From the NCBI GenBank assembly GCA_026224875.1, contig JAMFRU010000050.1, positions 1 to 64,000 on the forward strand: a stretch of DNA of 64,000 bases. The letters run 5' to 3'. Shown piece after piece: positions 17,206-25,912 of the stretch. Under the pieces are notes generated by a model that worked only from the letters and a program-made list of their open reading frames with translations, did no database searches and was not told the origin of the DNA. The position numbers were made by a program, and so were the translations under genes. This DNA is from Acidocella sp. (GTDB lineage: Bacteria; Pseudomonadota; Alphaproteobacteria; Acetobacterales; Acetobacteraceae). Position 1 is the stretch's first letter. Each line of letters begins with the position of its first letter.

Positions 17206-17951
17206 CCAGCCAGTCCGCATTGCGGGAGCCGCGCGCGCCGCGCGCCATCCTCTGGGCGGTCTGCCTCGGTGCCGTCCTGCTGCTGCATCTGTCGCTGCTG
17301 CTGGTCTGGAAGCGTCCGCCGCCCGGCGCCGCAATAGCGCCCCCGGCAGTGCTGATCGATCTGGCACCACCGGCGCCCGCACTAACCTCGCCCACCCCTG
17401 CCCCGCCAGTGGCGATGCAGAAACCAACGCCGGTGGCGCTGCCGAAGGTGCCGCCAGCGGCAGCGGCGCCAGCCAATCTTCCACCTCCCCCGGTAAAACC
17501 GCATTTGCGCGTGATCCACCAAACCCTGCGCAAGATCGTACCGCTACCAGCCAAGCAGCCTATCCCGCCGGCTCCCAATACCCCTCCTTCCGCCATGGCC
17601 TCCCCCGTTACTACTGCGCCAGCCGCGCATGCGGCAGCGGCGCCGCCCTCCGGCGCTGTTCGGCAGGATTGGCTGGCGCATGTGATGGCCCATATCGAAC
17701 AGTTTAAGACCTACCCAACGCCGGCTTTGCAGCACGAGTGGGAAGGCAAAACCATGCTGAGCTTCACCATCCGGCGGGACGGCAGCCTCGTTTCCGTTAC
17801 CTTGACCGGCAGCTCCGGCCACGAGGTGCTGGACGCCGCCGCATTGCAGACAGTGCACGATGCAAGCCCGTTGCCCCCACCCCCGCCAAGCATCCCTGGC
17901 ACGCTGATTACGCTCACCCTGCCCATTGGATTTTCGATGACGGACCGTTGA
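17202..17951 (+). CDS. tonB: TonB energy transducer
   Basis: A 249-residue TonB. A single N-terminal membrane anchor (about residues 14-34, AILWAVCLGAVLLLHLSLLL) is followed by a long Pro/Ala-rich periplasmic spacer (about 38-145). The C-terminal TonB domain (QDWLAHVMAHIEQFKTYP through LITLTLPIGFSM) contacts the receptor's TonB box. It overlaps exbD (ATGA). A dedicated TonB-ExbB-ExbD set in the receptor operon suggests self-contained energisation of this uptake system. Confidence 0.92.
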   Translation: MTSQSALREPRAPRAILWAVCLGAVLLLHLSLLLVWKRPPPGAAIAPPAVLIDLAPPAPALTSPTPAPPVAMQKPTPVALPKVPPAAAAPANLPPPPVKPHLRVIHQTLRKIVPLPAKQPIPPAPNTPPSAMASPVTTAPAAHAAAAPPSGAVRQDWLAHVMAHIEQFKTYPTPALQHEWEGKTMLSFTIRRDGSLVSVTLTGSSGHEVLDAAALQTVHDASPLPPPPPSIPGTLITLTLPIGFSMTDR

Positions 17952-17988
17952 GATCATGCCAGTGCAATGTCACCTGCGGATGGTGAAC

Positions 17989-18158
17989 CTTACCACAGGT
18001 GCCATTGCCGACAGTACGGAAGCCCAGGCGGTCTTGCAGGCTTTGAGCCAGCGCTGGCCTTGGGTCAAACACCTATTCGCCGATGGTGCCCTACGACCGG
18101 CGGCAACTGCGCGACCGAGTTGTCTTCCTAGAGTTTGTCGTCAAGATCGTCCGTCCGT
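17989..18158 (+). pseudogene. IS5-family transposase fragment with frameshift
   Basis: The plus strand reads NLTTGAIADSTEAQAVLQAL and then WPWVKHLFADGA, followed after a +1 shift (an extra C near 18091) by YDRRQLRDRVVFLEFVVKIV. Both blocks match the central catalytic part of IS5-family transposases, but neither ends of an element nor a full gene exist. This is relic DNA just downstream of tonB. Confidence 0.65.
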
Positions 18159-18161
18159 CTG

Positions 18162-18586
18162 TCTGACCAGGGGGTTATCCGTCAGGCCAAGGGTTCAAAG
18201 CCGCGGACAGCGTATCTCACCGACGAGGGCACGACGCATTTCAAGAGACTGATGACGGGAAAGCCCGGTGACACACTGATCCTCACTCGGGCCGACGGCG
18301 AGCCTTGGGGCAAGTCGCATCAGACCCGCCCGCTGCTCGAAGCCTGCAAGAACGCATCGATCGCGCCCGCCATAAACTCCACATCCTGCACCACACCTAT
18401 GCCTCGCGCCTCGCCATGGCCGGTGTGCCAATGACCGTAATCGCCGCCGGGCTTGGCAATAGCGAGGTGATCTGCGCCAAGCACTACGCCCATCTCTGCC
18501 CCACCTACATTGGCGATAGCCTGCGCGCAGGCTTCGGTACGCTGGGAATTGTCCAGCCCGATGCCAAGGTCGTGGCATTACGGTGA
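18162..18586 (+). pseudogene. Tyrosine recombinase/integrase C-terminal fragment, frameshifted
   Basis: One frame gives RQAKGSKPRTAYLTDEGTTH and LIFTRADGEPWGK-like sequence (here LILTRADGEPWGKSHQTRPL). After a frameshift near 18372 another frame continues HILHHTYASRLAMAGVPM and ICAKHYAHLCPTYIGDSLRA. These are the C-terminal catalytic domain of a phage-type integrase, with the nucleophile Tyr in HYAHL. The conserved box-II Arg (H-x-x-R) is replaced by His. No N-terminal domain is present, so the gene is dead. Confidence 0.75.
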
Positions 18587-18591
18587 GGAGG

Positions 18592-18706
18592 AAAGGATGG
18601 CGAGCACGGCCTCACGCAGATAATCAGCGCCGTATCCTTTGTCGCTATGACAGCTTCGGGTTCGAAGCCCTCGATCAATTCGTGGGCCTGGGTGATGTCG
18701 TTGCGT
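18592..18706 (-). pseudogene. IS5-family transposase fragment (minus strand)
   Basis: On the minus strand the sequence reads QRNDITQAHELIEGFEPEA, then after a one-base shift DKGYGADYLREAVLAI, which is the DDE-region block of IS5-type transposases. It is too short to function and is inverted relative to the IS5 fragment at 17989-18158, so the locus has seen at least two insertions or a rearrangement. Confidence 0.6.
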
Positions 18707-18719
18707 TGGCCTGGTCCGA

Positions 18720-18860
18720 GAGGTTTTCGAGACCAACACCTTCGGCACGATGGCGATGACGCAGGCCGTGCTGCCGCAGTTCAGGGCGCGGCGCGCGGGC
18801 GTGGTCATCAATGTAACATCAACCGTCACGCTACGGCCGCTGCACCTGCTCTCGGTCTAG
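18720..18860 (+). pseudogene. Short-chain dehydrogenase fragment
   Basis: The plus strand encodes VFETNTFGTMAMTQAVLPQF followed by GVVINVTSTVTLRPLHLLSV and a stop (TAG at 18858-18860). This is the central strand region of a classical SDR (NVFGT...IVNVSS). It lacks the nucleotide-binding motif upstream and the YxxxK motif downstream, so it is a remnant. Confidence 0.6.
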
Positions 18861-19046
18861 CGGACGCGATGATCTGCGGCCTGACGGGCGCGGCCGCTAG
18901 AAGGTCCGCTTTGCAGCACTTCCGCCGGGAAATGTCATAGGCGAGCGTGCCTATTAGCGGATCAATACCCCGGCCCGGTGATCTCCCCTCCCCGCCGGGG
19001 GGAAACTCTGGCATACTCACCCAATAGCATGGGGAGATAATCCAAG

Positions 19047-20441
19047 ATGCGGTATGAGCATGATTCGATCGGCGAGATAGAAGTACCCGACGCCGTCTAC
19101 TACAGCGCACAAACCGCGCGGGCGATGACGAATTTCCCGATCTCCGGCATCCCCATTTCACACCATGAACATTTGCTGCGCGGCTTTGCCATGGTGAAAA
19201 TTGCCACCGCGCGGGCGAATGTGAAGCTGCAGAAACTCGACCCGGCCATCGGTAGTGCCATCGAACAGGCCGCCCAGGAAATCCTGGCCGGCAGACTGCA
19301 CGACCAGTTCCCCGTGGATGTGATGCAGGGTGGCGCCGGCACCTCGACCAATATGAACTTCAACGAAGTGCTGGCAAATCGTGCACTGGAGCTGAGCGGA
19401 CATAAAATCGGGGAATTCGAATATATTCACCCCAACGATCACGTGAACCTCAGCCAATCCACCAATGACACCTATCCCACCGCCGTCCGTGTGGCCATCA
19501 TCCTGGCACAGAGATCGCTCTCCGAAGCGCTGGACGGTCTGGCTTCGGCTTTCGAGGCCAAAGCTGGTGAATTTTACGACATTGTAAAATTGGGCCGGAC
19601 GGAAATGCAGGATGCGGTGCCTATGACCTTGGGTCAGGAATTCAGCGCATTTGCCACGACAATCCGCGAGGATATAGCGCGGCTGGTCGATGCCGTGGAG
19701 CTGCTGACAGACGTAAATCTGGGCGGCACCGCCATCGGTACGCGGATTAATGCGGACCCCACCTATGGGCCAATTGCTATTGCAGAACTAGCGGCACTTA
19801 GCGGCGTACCCTTTACCCAGTCAGGCAATCTGCTGCAGGCCAGCTGGGATATGGGGGCGTTTGTTATGTTTTCAGCCGTGCTGAAACGTATCGCGACAAA
19901 GCTCTCGAAAATCTCCAACGATCTTCGCCTGCTGTCATCCGGCCCACGCGGCGGCCTCGCAGAAATCTCCCTACCTTCCCGCCAGCCAGGTTCCTCGATC
20001 ATGCCGGGCAAGGTCAATCCCGTTATCCCGGAGATGGTCAATCTCGTCTGTTTTCAGGTCATCGGCCATGACCTCGCGATTACCCTCGCCGCGGAAGGCG
20101 GTCAGTTACAGCTCAACGCCTTCGAGCCTTTGATCGCCCATAATACGCTCGACAGTATTTCCCTTCTGACAAATGCCGTGAACACGCTCTCGAAATTATG
20201 CGTCCAAGGCATCCAGGCTAATCCGGAGAATTGCCTCAAACACCTGGAAGTCAGCACGGCGACACTGACGGCATTGGTGCCGTATATTGGATACGAACGC
20301 GCCGCGGCCCTGGCGAAGACAGCGCTGGCCACGGGCAGCACAATCCGGGAGCTGGCCAAAACAGTCTTGCCCGACGCTGATATCGACGAGATTCTCGACG
20401 CCAAGGCATTGGCCGGCATGGCATTGAAACGGGAGTTATAG
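19047..20441 (+). CDS. aspA: Aspartate ammonia-lyase (aspartase)
   Basis: A 464-residue enzyme of the fumarase/aspartase superfamily that converts L-aspartate to fumarate and ammonia. The signature loop GSSIMPGKVNPVIPE is near residue 315. The segments DQFPVDVMQGGAGTSTNMNF (about 91-110), NPNDHVN-type PNDHVNLSQSTNDTYPTAVR and GRTEMQDAVPMTLGQEFSAF match aspartase more closely than class II fumarase. The ATG has GGGGAG upstream. It stands alone after the pseudogene zone, with a short CCGGC-AAAA-GCCGG hairpin just after the stop (20445-20458). It could feed nitrogen and TCA metabolism. Fumarase activity cannot be fully excluded. Confidence 0.85.
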   Translation: MRYEHDSIGEIEVPDAVYYSAQTARAMTNFPISGIPISHHEHLLRGFAMVKIATARANVKLQKLDPAIGSAIEQAAQEILAGRLHDQFPVDVMQGGAGTSTNMNFNEVLANRALELSGHKIGEFEYIHPNDHVNLSQSTNDTYPTAVRVAIILAQRSLSEALDGLASAFEAKAGEFYDIVKLGRTEMQDAVPMTLGQEFSAFATTIREDIARLVDAVELLTDVNLGGTAIGTRINADPTYGPIAIAELAALSGVPFTQSGNLLQASWDMGAFVMFSAVLKRIATKLSKISNDLRLLSSGPRGGLAEISLPSRQPGSSIMPGKVNPVIPEMVNLVCFQVIGHDLAITLAAEGGQLQLNAFEPLIAHNTLDSISLLTNAVNTLSKLCVQGIQANPENCLKHLEVSTATLTALVPYIGYERAAALAKTALATGSTIRELAKTVLPDADIDEILDAKALAGMALKREL

Positions 20442-20887
20442 CGGCCGGCAAAAGCCGGAGGACTGAACTGCCAAAAACACAGTTGCCGCGCTGCCGGGCC
20501 ATAGCGCTATGCTGCTGGAATACAAGAAATCCGTCCAGCAGCGAGGTCCGCCATGCGTAACCAGCAGCCGCTCAGCCTGCATATCCCGGCGCCGCACACC
20601 CGCCCGGGCGAGACACAGGCCTAAGTACGCCAGACCTAAATACGATTGCCAGACGCGGGGAAGCATTTTAACATATATTTCGTATGCAACCTTTTAACTT
20701 CTCACGAACACCACAAAATAAACAGCTCTCTTACGCAAACAACTTACCCTTCGATCTTTAAGTTTTCGACTTTGCCGGAAAAAAATGGTTCCACGCCCGG
20801 GTCATAGCGTGGTCATAGATAGTCGACCTAATCTATTGAAAATGTTACAAGTTTAAAATACCATCTCAACCGAATAGAGAGGCGCGC
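20442..20887. other. Intergenic region after aspA
   Basis: About 450 bp with no intact gene. It begins with a weak hairpin (20445-20458) and contains a short fragment (20553-20624) that resembles the start of a branched-chain 2-oxoacid dehydrogenase E1-alpha gene. The remainder is AT-richer and holds no element that I recognise. Confidence 0.4.
20553..20624 (+). pseudogene. Possible remnant of a branched-chain 2-oxoacid dehydrogenase E1-alpha start
   Basis: A 23-codon frame beginning ATG at 20553 reads MRNQQPLSLHIPAPHTRPGE and then stops (TAA at 20622). The pattern QPLSLHIPAP-x3-RPGE resembles the N-terminus of branched-chain 2-oxoacid dehydrogenase alpha subunits (…LRLHVPEP…RPG…). Nothing of the downstream gene remains. 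The call rests on about 20 residues and could be coincidence. Confidence 0.3.
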
Positions 20888-21382
20888 ATGTTCAAAGACC
20901 GCATTTTGGCAGCACTGATTTTTCTGGCCGCCAGCACTCCGGCCGCCATGGCAGATGGACCGACTCCGGCGCAGGCCAAAGCCCTGGATACGCTGAACAC
21001 GCTGGTGACAAATATGGGCTATACCACCACCTACAGCCCCAATAAGGCCCATTTCTATTTCGATCTCCAAGGAAAATATGACTACCGCATCGACATGACG
21101 ATCTCCCCCAACGAAGAGCTGGTCTACGTGTATTATTACATTGATACATTCAATGCCGAGCAGATGGCAAAAGTGCCGTACCAGAAAATGATGGAATTTC
21201 AGAATTCCGGCAGTGTGTTTTTCTCAATGGACGGCAGCAGCGGCAAAGGCGAGGATCTTTATGCCAACGAATTTTTCGGCTATCCTGGCCTAACATCGGT
21301 TATTCTGCGGGGTGAGTTGGACAATTTCACACAATCATTGGATTCCACCGATAATTTGTGGAACACGAAATTGTGGAAATAA
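20888..21382 (+). CDS. Small secreted protein, YbjN-like
   Basis: A 164-residue protein with a clear Sec signal peptide (residues 1-22, ending AAMA). The mature part is rich in Tyr/Phe (YTTTYSPNKAHFYFDLQGKY, YVYYYIDTFNAEQMAKVPY), compatible with a YbjN/type III chaperone-like fold. That assignment is tentative. Good Shine-Dalgarno GAGAGG 7 nt upstream. It has no obvious operon partner, and the coding sequence is less GC-rich than its neighbours. Function unknown; probably periplasmic. Confidence 0.75.
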   Translation: MFKDRILAALIFLAASTPAAMADGPTPAQAKALDTLNTLVTNMGYTTTYSPNKAHFYFDLQGKYDYRIDMTISPNEELVYVYYYIDTFNAEQMAKVPYQKMMEFQNSGSVFFSMDGSSGKGEDLYANEFFGYPGLTSVILRGELDNFTQSLDSTDNLWNTKLWK

Positions 21383-21430
21383 AGTTTTCGGATTGGGAAT
21401 TAGAACTGTTTCATTGGTAGAAGATTACCA

Positions 21431-21961
21431 TTAGTTCTGGTCGAAACCATCCGATCGAGTCACTGACAGGATCACGGCCAGGATCGAAACGGCGTAAAAT
21501 ACACCACTGATGATCGCGGCCAGCTTTGAAGTGCCCCCAGACCTTGCAAGTGCTGCCTGCCGCGCGCCGCCCTCAGTCTCCGTTGCCCTCATTTTAGCGA
21601 TTCTAGGAAGTGCGTCTTGAAGATAGAGGCACTTCGCCATCATGGCGATGACGATAGCTAAGCCACCAAGCCCTCCCGTTGCTGTCGGAAAAAGGAATAT
21701 CAAAACGACCGGCAGAACAATAAGCATCCCGCCGATGAGCCATTGCTTGCGGTAAAAGAACCAAACATATGAAAGAAAAAAGGTGGGCCAGCTAAAGCTC
21801 CAAGTAAGGCCGTGTCCTTTTTTGAGGATCATCCCCCGTTGCTTTTCCCAGACTGGACGAAACCTCTCAGCATTGGGACCAATAAAGGCGGCGACATCCT
21901 CCCAAGGCGTATCTGCCCAAATCTCCTGCAGCCGTTCTCTACGGTTCTTGATATTCGTCAT
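21431..21961 (-). CDS. DUF2628-type membrane protein
   Basis: A 176-residue protein with a charged N-terminal third (NRRERLQEIWADTPWEDVAA), then a hydrophobic block at about 60-110 (SFSWPTFFLSYVWFFYRKQW and LIGGMLIVLPVVLIFLF) and a last membrane helix near 150-168. The sequence FSWPTFFLSYVWFFYRKQW is characteristic of DUF2628. I chose the ATG at 21961 (MTNIKNRRER); a longer frame to 21997 exists. Function unknown; probably inner-membrane. Confidence 0.7.
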   Translation of the reverse strand: MTNIKNRRERLQEIWADTPWEDVAAFIGPNAERFRPVWEKQRGMILKKGHGLTWSFSWPTFFLSYVWFFYRKQWLIGGMLIVLPVVLIFLFPTATGGLGGLAIVIAMMAKCLYLQDALPRIAKMRATETEGGARQAALARSGGTSKLAAIISGVFYAVSILAVILSVTRSDGFDQN

Positions 21962-22063
21962 AGCCACCAATTTAGCGATAATTGTTTGACCCGGCAAACC
22001 GGTACTGTTTTCGGGACGATGGGCCTTGTTTATTGGGCGTTGTTTATGCGGCGAACTTCCGCT

Positions 22064-22516
22064 CTAATTTTCGTCGCTTCCGCCAAAGTCCCAACTATCC
22101 ACGGATAATTCTGTCACTGCATCCGGGGCACCCCAAGCGGAGATGTCTCCTGTGACAATCACATGGAGGCGCTCGCCGCTCTTCAGATTGCGATAGCTCA
22201 TCTCATTATACTCGACCGGCCCCGACGATGTGTCGAACACTTCAGGGAGTTGGACGCAGAGCGCTTCATCGATCTGGCCGAGGCAAGGCGGACTATGGGC
22301 AATTGGTCTCCAGCCCTGGGCCAGCACGACGCGCCTGAACGCCACGAAACCCATGCCCGGCTTGATGGCATGCAACAGTGTGGTACGAGCCTCCGCTCGA
22401 ACTGCCGAGGTTACGCCCGGTTGCGGTTGAGCTGGCTGAGCCGTAGCTGCCAAGGTGCCGGCGCCGAACGTTAAGACGACGCCAAGAATGAGCGCCATGG
22501 ACGTGATGTACTTCAT
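22064..22516 (-). CDS. Hypothetical secreted protein
   Basis: An approximately 150-residue protein starting MKYITSMALILGVVLTFGAG, a convincing signal peptide with cleavage near ATAQPA. The mature part contains PCLGQIDEALCVQLPEVFDT with two Cys that could form a disulfide. I recognise no family. It lies 18 nt after the LprI-like gene on the same strand (4 nt if the ATG at 22531 is used), so the two are probably co-transcribed and act in the periplasm. Confidence 0.65.
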   Translation of the reverse strand: MKYITSMALILGVVLTFGAGTLAATAQPAQPQPGVTSAVRAEARTTLLHAIKPGMGFVAFRRVVLAQGWRPIAHSPPCLGQIDEALCVQLPEVFDTSSGPVEYNEMSYRNLKSGERLHVIVTGDISAWGAPDAVTELSVDSWDFGGSDEN

Positions 22517-22534
22517 TTGGGGCCTCCGCATCTT

Positions 22535-23194
22535 TCAACCTCCAAAGCATTCGCTCGACGTGAAATCGATCGAATCTTTCTCCGATTCGTCGTCTGGTGC
22601 AACTGGCTGCATGGCGAAACGCCCGAACAGATCGTCATTGCATATCTTGACGGCCGTTCTCTTGCTCCCCTCCTCGAGGATACAATATCCGCCATAGCTA
22701 TCGTTGCTGTTCGCATAGCCTACGGGGAGTTCCAGAAGTTCCGTACAGCCAACAATCTTTCCCGGTGTTTTTTGCGCAATGAGTGCCTGGTTAAAAGACG
22801 TGATCCGAATATTGGGATCACGATCACGCACAACAGATTGGCAGGCCGTGCTACCGCTCGGGGTCTCGCAGGAGGTTTGGCTGACAATATAGCGTTCGTT
22901 CCTCGCCAACGCCGCAATGCGCAAACTATAGGTCTGTTGCAGGCAAGCCGTGTTCTGACATAAAGCCCGAGTATAACGAAGCCAGTTGCGTTGCTCGTTT
23001 ATCAAAGCGTGCTTACTTGAGGGGGCAACCACTGCCAGCGTGCCCTCGTAGGCCTCGCCAAGCTTACTATCGAGCGCCAAAAGCGCTGGATCGTTGCAAA
23101 TCAACACTTTCGTACTAGTGTTCGCCTTGGTACAGTCCAAGCTTGCAACTGATAAGACGATGGCGACGCCGACAAGTCGAAACAGCGCATTCAT
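22535..23194 (-). CDS. Secreted LprI-like (DUF1311) protein
   Basis: An approximately 219-residue protein with an N-terminal signal peptide (MNALFRLVGVAIVLSVASLD). The following part, TKVLICNDPALLALDSKLGE then LINEQRNWLRYTRALCQNTA, matches the lysozyme-inhibitor LprI N-terminal/DUF1311 pattern, with paired Cys and the EQR-W signature. The C-terminal half is not recognisable. Alternative ATG at 23206. Possibly a periplasmic envelope-stress or lysozyme-inhibitor protein; no experimental role follows from the sequence. Confidence 0.75.
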   Translation of the reverse strand: MNALFRLVGVAIVLSVASLDCTKANTSTKVLICNDPALLALDSKLGEAYEGTLAVVAPSSKHALINEQRNWLRYTRALCQNTACLQQTYSLRIAALARNERYIVSQTSCETPSGSTACQSVVRDRDPNIRITSFNQALIAQKTPGKIVGCTELLELPVGYANSNDSYGGYCILEEGSKRTAVKICNDDLFGRFAMQPVAPDDESEKDSIDFTSSECFGG

Positions 23195-23206
23195 AGTTCT
23201 CAGCAT

Positions 23207-23631
23207 GAGGGCAATTATATCGAGGGACGGAGCTGGCGCAAGCTGCACCCCTAACAAGCACGAGGCCGGCCCTGATCGGGAGTAGTTTTTTTCATTTTAT
23301 CGCCTGAGCTGAGAACAAAGCGTCATTTCTTGCGATATAGAACTAGATGGAGGCCGTCCATCGGCACTTGAGGGACTGGGAGGATGATGAAGCGCGCGGA
23401 GAGGGTGATAACCCGCATGAAGGCCCTCGCTAGCACGATGAAAACGCGACCGGCAACTTGAAGTCCACGTTGCACAACCGCCAGCATGAGCTTGATATTT
23501 CTTCGGGATCCCGGCTCGACCGGGTGTTGTTCAGGGCGCGGCGAAGTCAGACTTTTGTCTAATCCGTATCGGCCCCCGGCACCAGAGGTCTTGATGTGGA
23601 CGCAACCGCCCGTCTCAAATCACCGCATTGA
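23207..23631. other. Intergenic region before the Rieske gene
   Basis: About 420 bp. A minus-strand frame of about 54 codons ending at 23323 reads MLAVVQRGLQVAGRVFIVLA and is hydrophobic, but it lacks a supporting ribosome-binding site or homology. I see no RNA, repeat or IS end that can be supported. Confidence 0.35.
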
Positions 23632-24846
23632 CTACGTATGAAGCGGACCAGTCATCGGGGGCTTGCCACCCTGCAGCCGCGCTGCCAGGTAGCGCTGGAT
23701 CAGCCAGACCGGCTCTTCCAGATGGCTGAGCCGGCCGCGCACAGCATAGCGTGAGCCCAGGCCTTTCTGCACACCGGTATTCATCTCCATGTCTTCTAAG
23801 TGGAAATCCCGCAGCAGCGGGGTTTCGGCTTCGACCATGGCGGGGAAATCAGGTGAGGCCAGGGTCTCCGGGCTCACCAAGGTGATGGTCTGTAAACGGC
23901 AGCGTTGCGCGCCGCTGGGCAGGAGCCGGTACCAGAGGAGCCGGTCTGGCATGGTGAGGAACATGAAGCAGGGATAGCCCACGAATAGCCCCCATTCCTT
24001 TTGCTGCTGCCCGGCCAGCCCGGTAATCGGCAGAAATCCCGGCATGGCCTCGCCGCGCGCCTGGGTTGCCGCGACCTCCGCCTGTAGCGCCTCGGTATAG
24101 GGCAGATGCGCATGGATAAAATGCGGGTGCTCCGCTTCGATCCATGTATTCTGCCCGGGCATGATGGGGTTCAGCGTGGTGCTATGCGCGCCGATATGGT
24201 GATAGGATTCCATCCAATTCTCCACCATGATTTTCCAGTTGAATGCGCATTCCCATTCCATGTTGATGGCGACGCTCATTTCCGCGATCTGCCAAGGTGC
24301 CAGCAGCGCATCCAGATCGGCGTAATGCTCCGCCACCGGTGCTGCCGTGCCGTCGAAATTGATGAAGACAAAGCCGTTCCAGATTTCGCTGCGCAAGGCT
24401 GTGAGCGGCCAGTCGGATTTGTTGAAATTCGCGGCATTCTGCATATGCGGGCAGCCGCGCAGGCCGCCGTTCAGTCCGTAGCTCCAGGCGTGATAGGGGC
24501 AGACCAGCATCGCGGCATTGCCCCTGCGCGGCGCACCTGTTTCGCCCGGCAAAATATCCATCGCGCGATGGGCGCAGATGCGGGAGAGCACATGGATTGC
24601 GCCGTCCTTGCCACGGGTGATGACGAGCGGCTCGTTGATGATGTCGATGGTCAGATAATCACCGGGTTGGGGCAGCTCCGAGACATGAGCGATGCAGAGC
24701 CAGCCGGCACGAAAGATTTGCGCTTCCTCCACAGCGAAAAATGCCTCGCTGGTATAGGCGCTGCGCGGCAGAAGCTGTGCCTGGGTCAACGGCAAGGCGG
24801 CGGTGGCCGCAATGTCTGCGGTCAGCAGGGCGAGGTCTTCGGGCAT
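23632..24846 (-). CDS. Rieske non-haem iron oxygenase, alpha subunit
   Basis: A 404-residue ring-hydroxylating-oxygenase-type protein. From the ATG at 24846, the Rieske [2Fe-2S] ligands are C91-x-H93 (ICAHRAM) and C116-x2-H119 (LVCPYHAW). The mononuclear iron site includes the NWKIMVENWMESYHHIGAHS segment near residue 200. An upstream ATG at 24876 or 24933 would add up to 29 residues without support. No reductase or small beta subunit is adjacent, so electrons must come from a partner elsewhere. The family includes betaine/carnitine demethylases and aromatic dioxygenases. A LysR regulator is divergent, 122 bp away. Confidence 0.9.
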   Translation of the reverse strand: MPEDLALLTADIAATAALPLTQAQLLPRSAYTSEAFFAVEEAQIFRAGWLCIAHVSELPQPGDYLTIDIINEPLVITRGKDGAIHVLSRICAHRAMDILPGETGAPRRGNAAMLVCPYHAWSYGLNGGLRGCPHMQNAANFNKSDWPLTALRSEIWNGFVFINFDGTAAPVAEHYADLDALLAPWQIAEMSVAINMEWECAFNWKIMVENWMESYHHIGAHSTTLNPIMPGQNTWIEAEHPHFIHAHLPYTEALQAEVAATQARGEAMPGFLPITGLAGQQQKEWGLFVGYPCFMFLTMPDRLLWYRLLPSGAQRCRLQTITLVSPETLASPDFPAMVEAETPLLRDFHLEDMEMNTGVQKGLGSRYAVRGRLSHLEEPVWLIQRYLAARLQGGKPPMTGPLHT

Positions 24847-24922
24847 GGGCAGGCTCCTTGAACTTGGGGTCGCCATACTGGCTAGGCCTAAAGCACACCG
24901 GGGGTGTAGAGGGTATTTTTCT

Positions 24923-24937
24923 ATCAAAGCCATTGAT
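24923..24937. promoter_or_regulatory. LysR-type operator candidate (T-N11-A palindrome)
   Basis: ATCAAAGCCATTGAT, an interrupted palindrome (ATCAA-N5-TTGAT) that contains T-N11-A, lies midway between the divergent Rieske oxygenase (start 24846) and LysR (start 24968) genes. This is the classic placement of a LysR-type recognition site. Confidence 0.5.
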
Positions 24938-24967
24938 GAAATCTATGTCTGCGCGCTAGGCTCAGGT

Positions 24968-25912
24968 ATGAAATCGCCCCAGCCCCAGCCCGACTCAGGC
25001 GAGATGTTGCGGCGTCTCGACCTCAACCTGCTCAAAATCTTCCATGAGATCACCCGTGCCGGCAGCATCGGCGGCGCGGCGAAGCGGCTCAACCTGCAAC
25101 AGCCCTCCGTCAGCCTGGCGCTGAAACGGCTGGAGGAAAATCTCGGCGTGACTCTCTGCCTGCGCACCTCGCGCGGGGTGGAGCTGACGCCGGCGGGCCA
25201 GGTTGTGGCCAGTCTGGCCGAGGAGCTGCGCGGCGCGGTGCGAAACCTGCCCGCGGCTTTGGCCGTGGCGTTGGGCGAGGTCGAGGGCGTGCTGACGATT
25301 GAGGCCGTCTCCGGCGTGGTCTCACCCGAGTTAGATACGGCCTTGGCGGTGATGAGCCGGCGCCACCCGCGCGTGCGCCTGCGCCTTGGCATCGCCCCGC
25401 AACGCAATGTGCTGGACGCGCTGCTGCGCGACCGCGCGGAGCTGTGCATTGCATTCGACGCCGCCCCCCGCGCCGATTTGCACTACGAGGCCCTGGTGCG
25501 CGAATATCAGCAGATTTACTGCAGCACCGCGCATCCTTTATTCGGCCGGCATGTCACCGATCCCGCTTTGCTGGCCCCGGAGCGCTTTGTGCTGACGGGG
25601 CTGGATGAGCCTGAAGAGGTGCAACGTTACCGGCTGCGCTACCGGCTGGGTGAGCGTCCCGCCGGCACCTCCGACCATTTGGACGAGGCGATGCGGCTGA
25701 TTGGCGCCGGTGTCGGTATCGGCTTTCTGCCGACCGTTCTGGTGCAAGGCAGGGCGGCGCAGGCGCAATTCTGGCCGCTGCTGCCGCGCGCCATTCTGCC
25801 CAATTATCTGCTGTACCTCATCTCCAAGCCGGAGCGCGATGTTACCGCACCGGCCTTGCTGTTTCTGCGCGAGATCAGGCGTCAGCTGCAGGGGCGAGGC
25901 ATACCGGTCTAG
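24968..25912 (+). CDS. LysR-family transcriptional regulator
   Basis: A 314-residue regulator. The winged helix-turn-helix at about residues 18-75 is clear (LNLLKIFHEITRAGSIGGAA then SVSLALKRLEENLGV, with ELTPAG). A periplasmic-binding-type effector domain follows (about 100-300). The ATG at 24968 is chosen; the open frame extends 55 codons upstream but into the divergent promoter. It probably controls the divergent Rieske oxygenase gene through the ATCAAAGCCATTGAT site. Its last bases overlap the end of the convergent LysR gene at 25909-25912. Confidence 0.9.
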   Translation: MKSPQPQPDSGEMLRRLDLNLLKIFHEITRAGSIGGAAKRLNLQQPSVSLALKRLEENLGVTLCLRTSRGVELTPAGQVVASLAEELRGAVRNLPAALAVALGEVEGVLTIEAVSGVVSPELDTALAVMSRRHPRVRLRLGIAPQRNVLDALLRDRAELCIAFDAAPRADLHYEALVREYQQIYCSTAHPLFGRHVTDPALLAPERFVLTGLDEPEEVQRYRLRYRLGERPAGTSDHLDEAMRLIGAGVGIGFLPTVLVQGRAAQAQFWPLLPRAILPNYLLYLISKPERDVTAPALLFLREIRRQLQGRGIPV

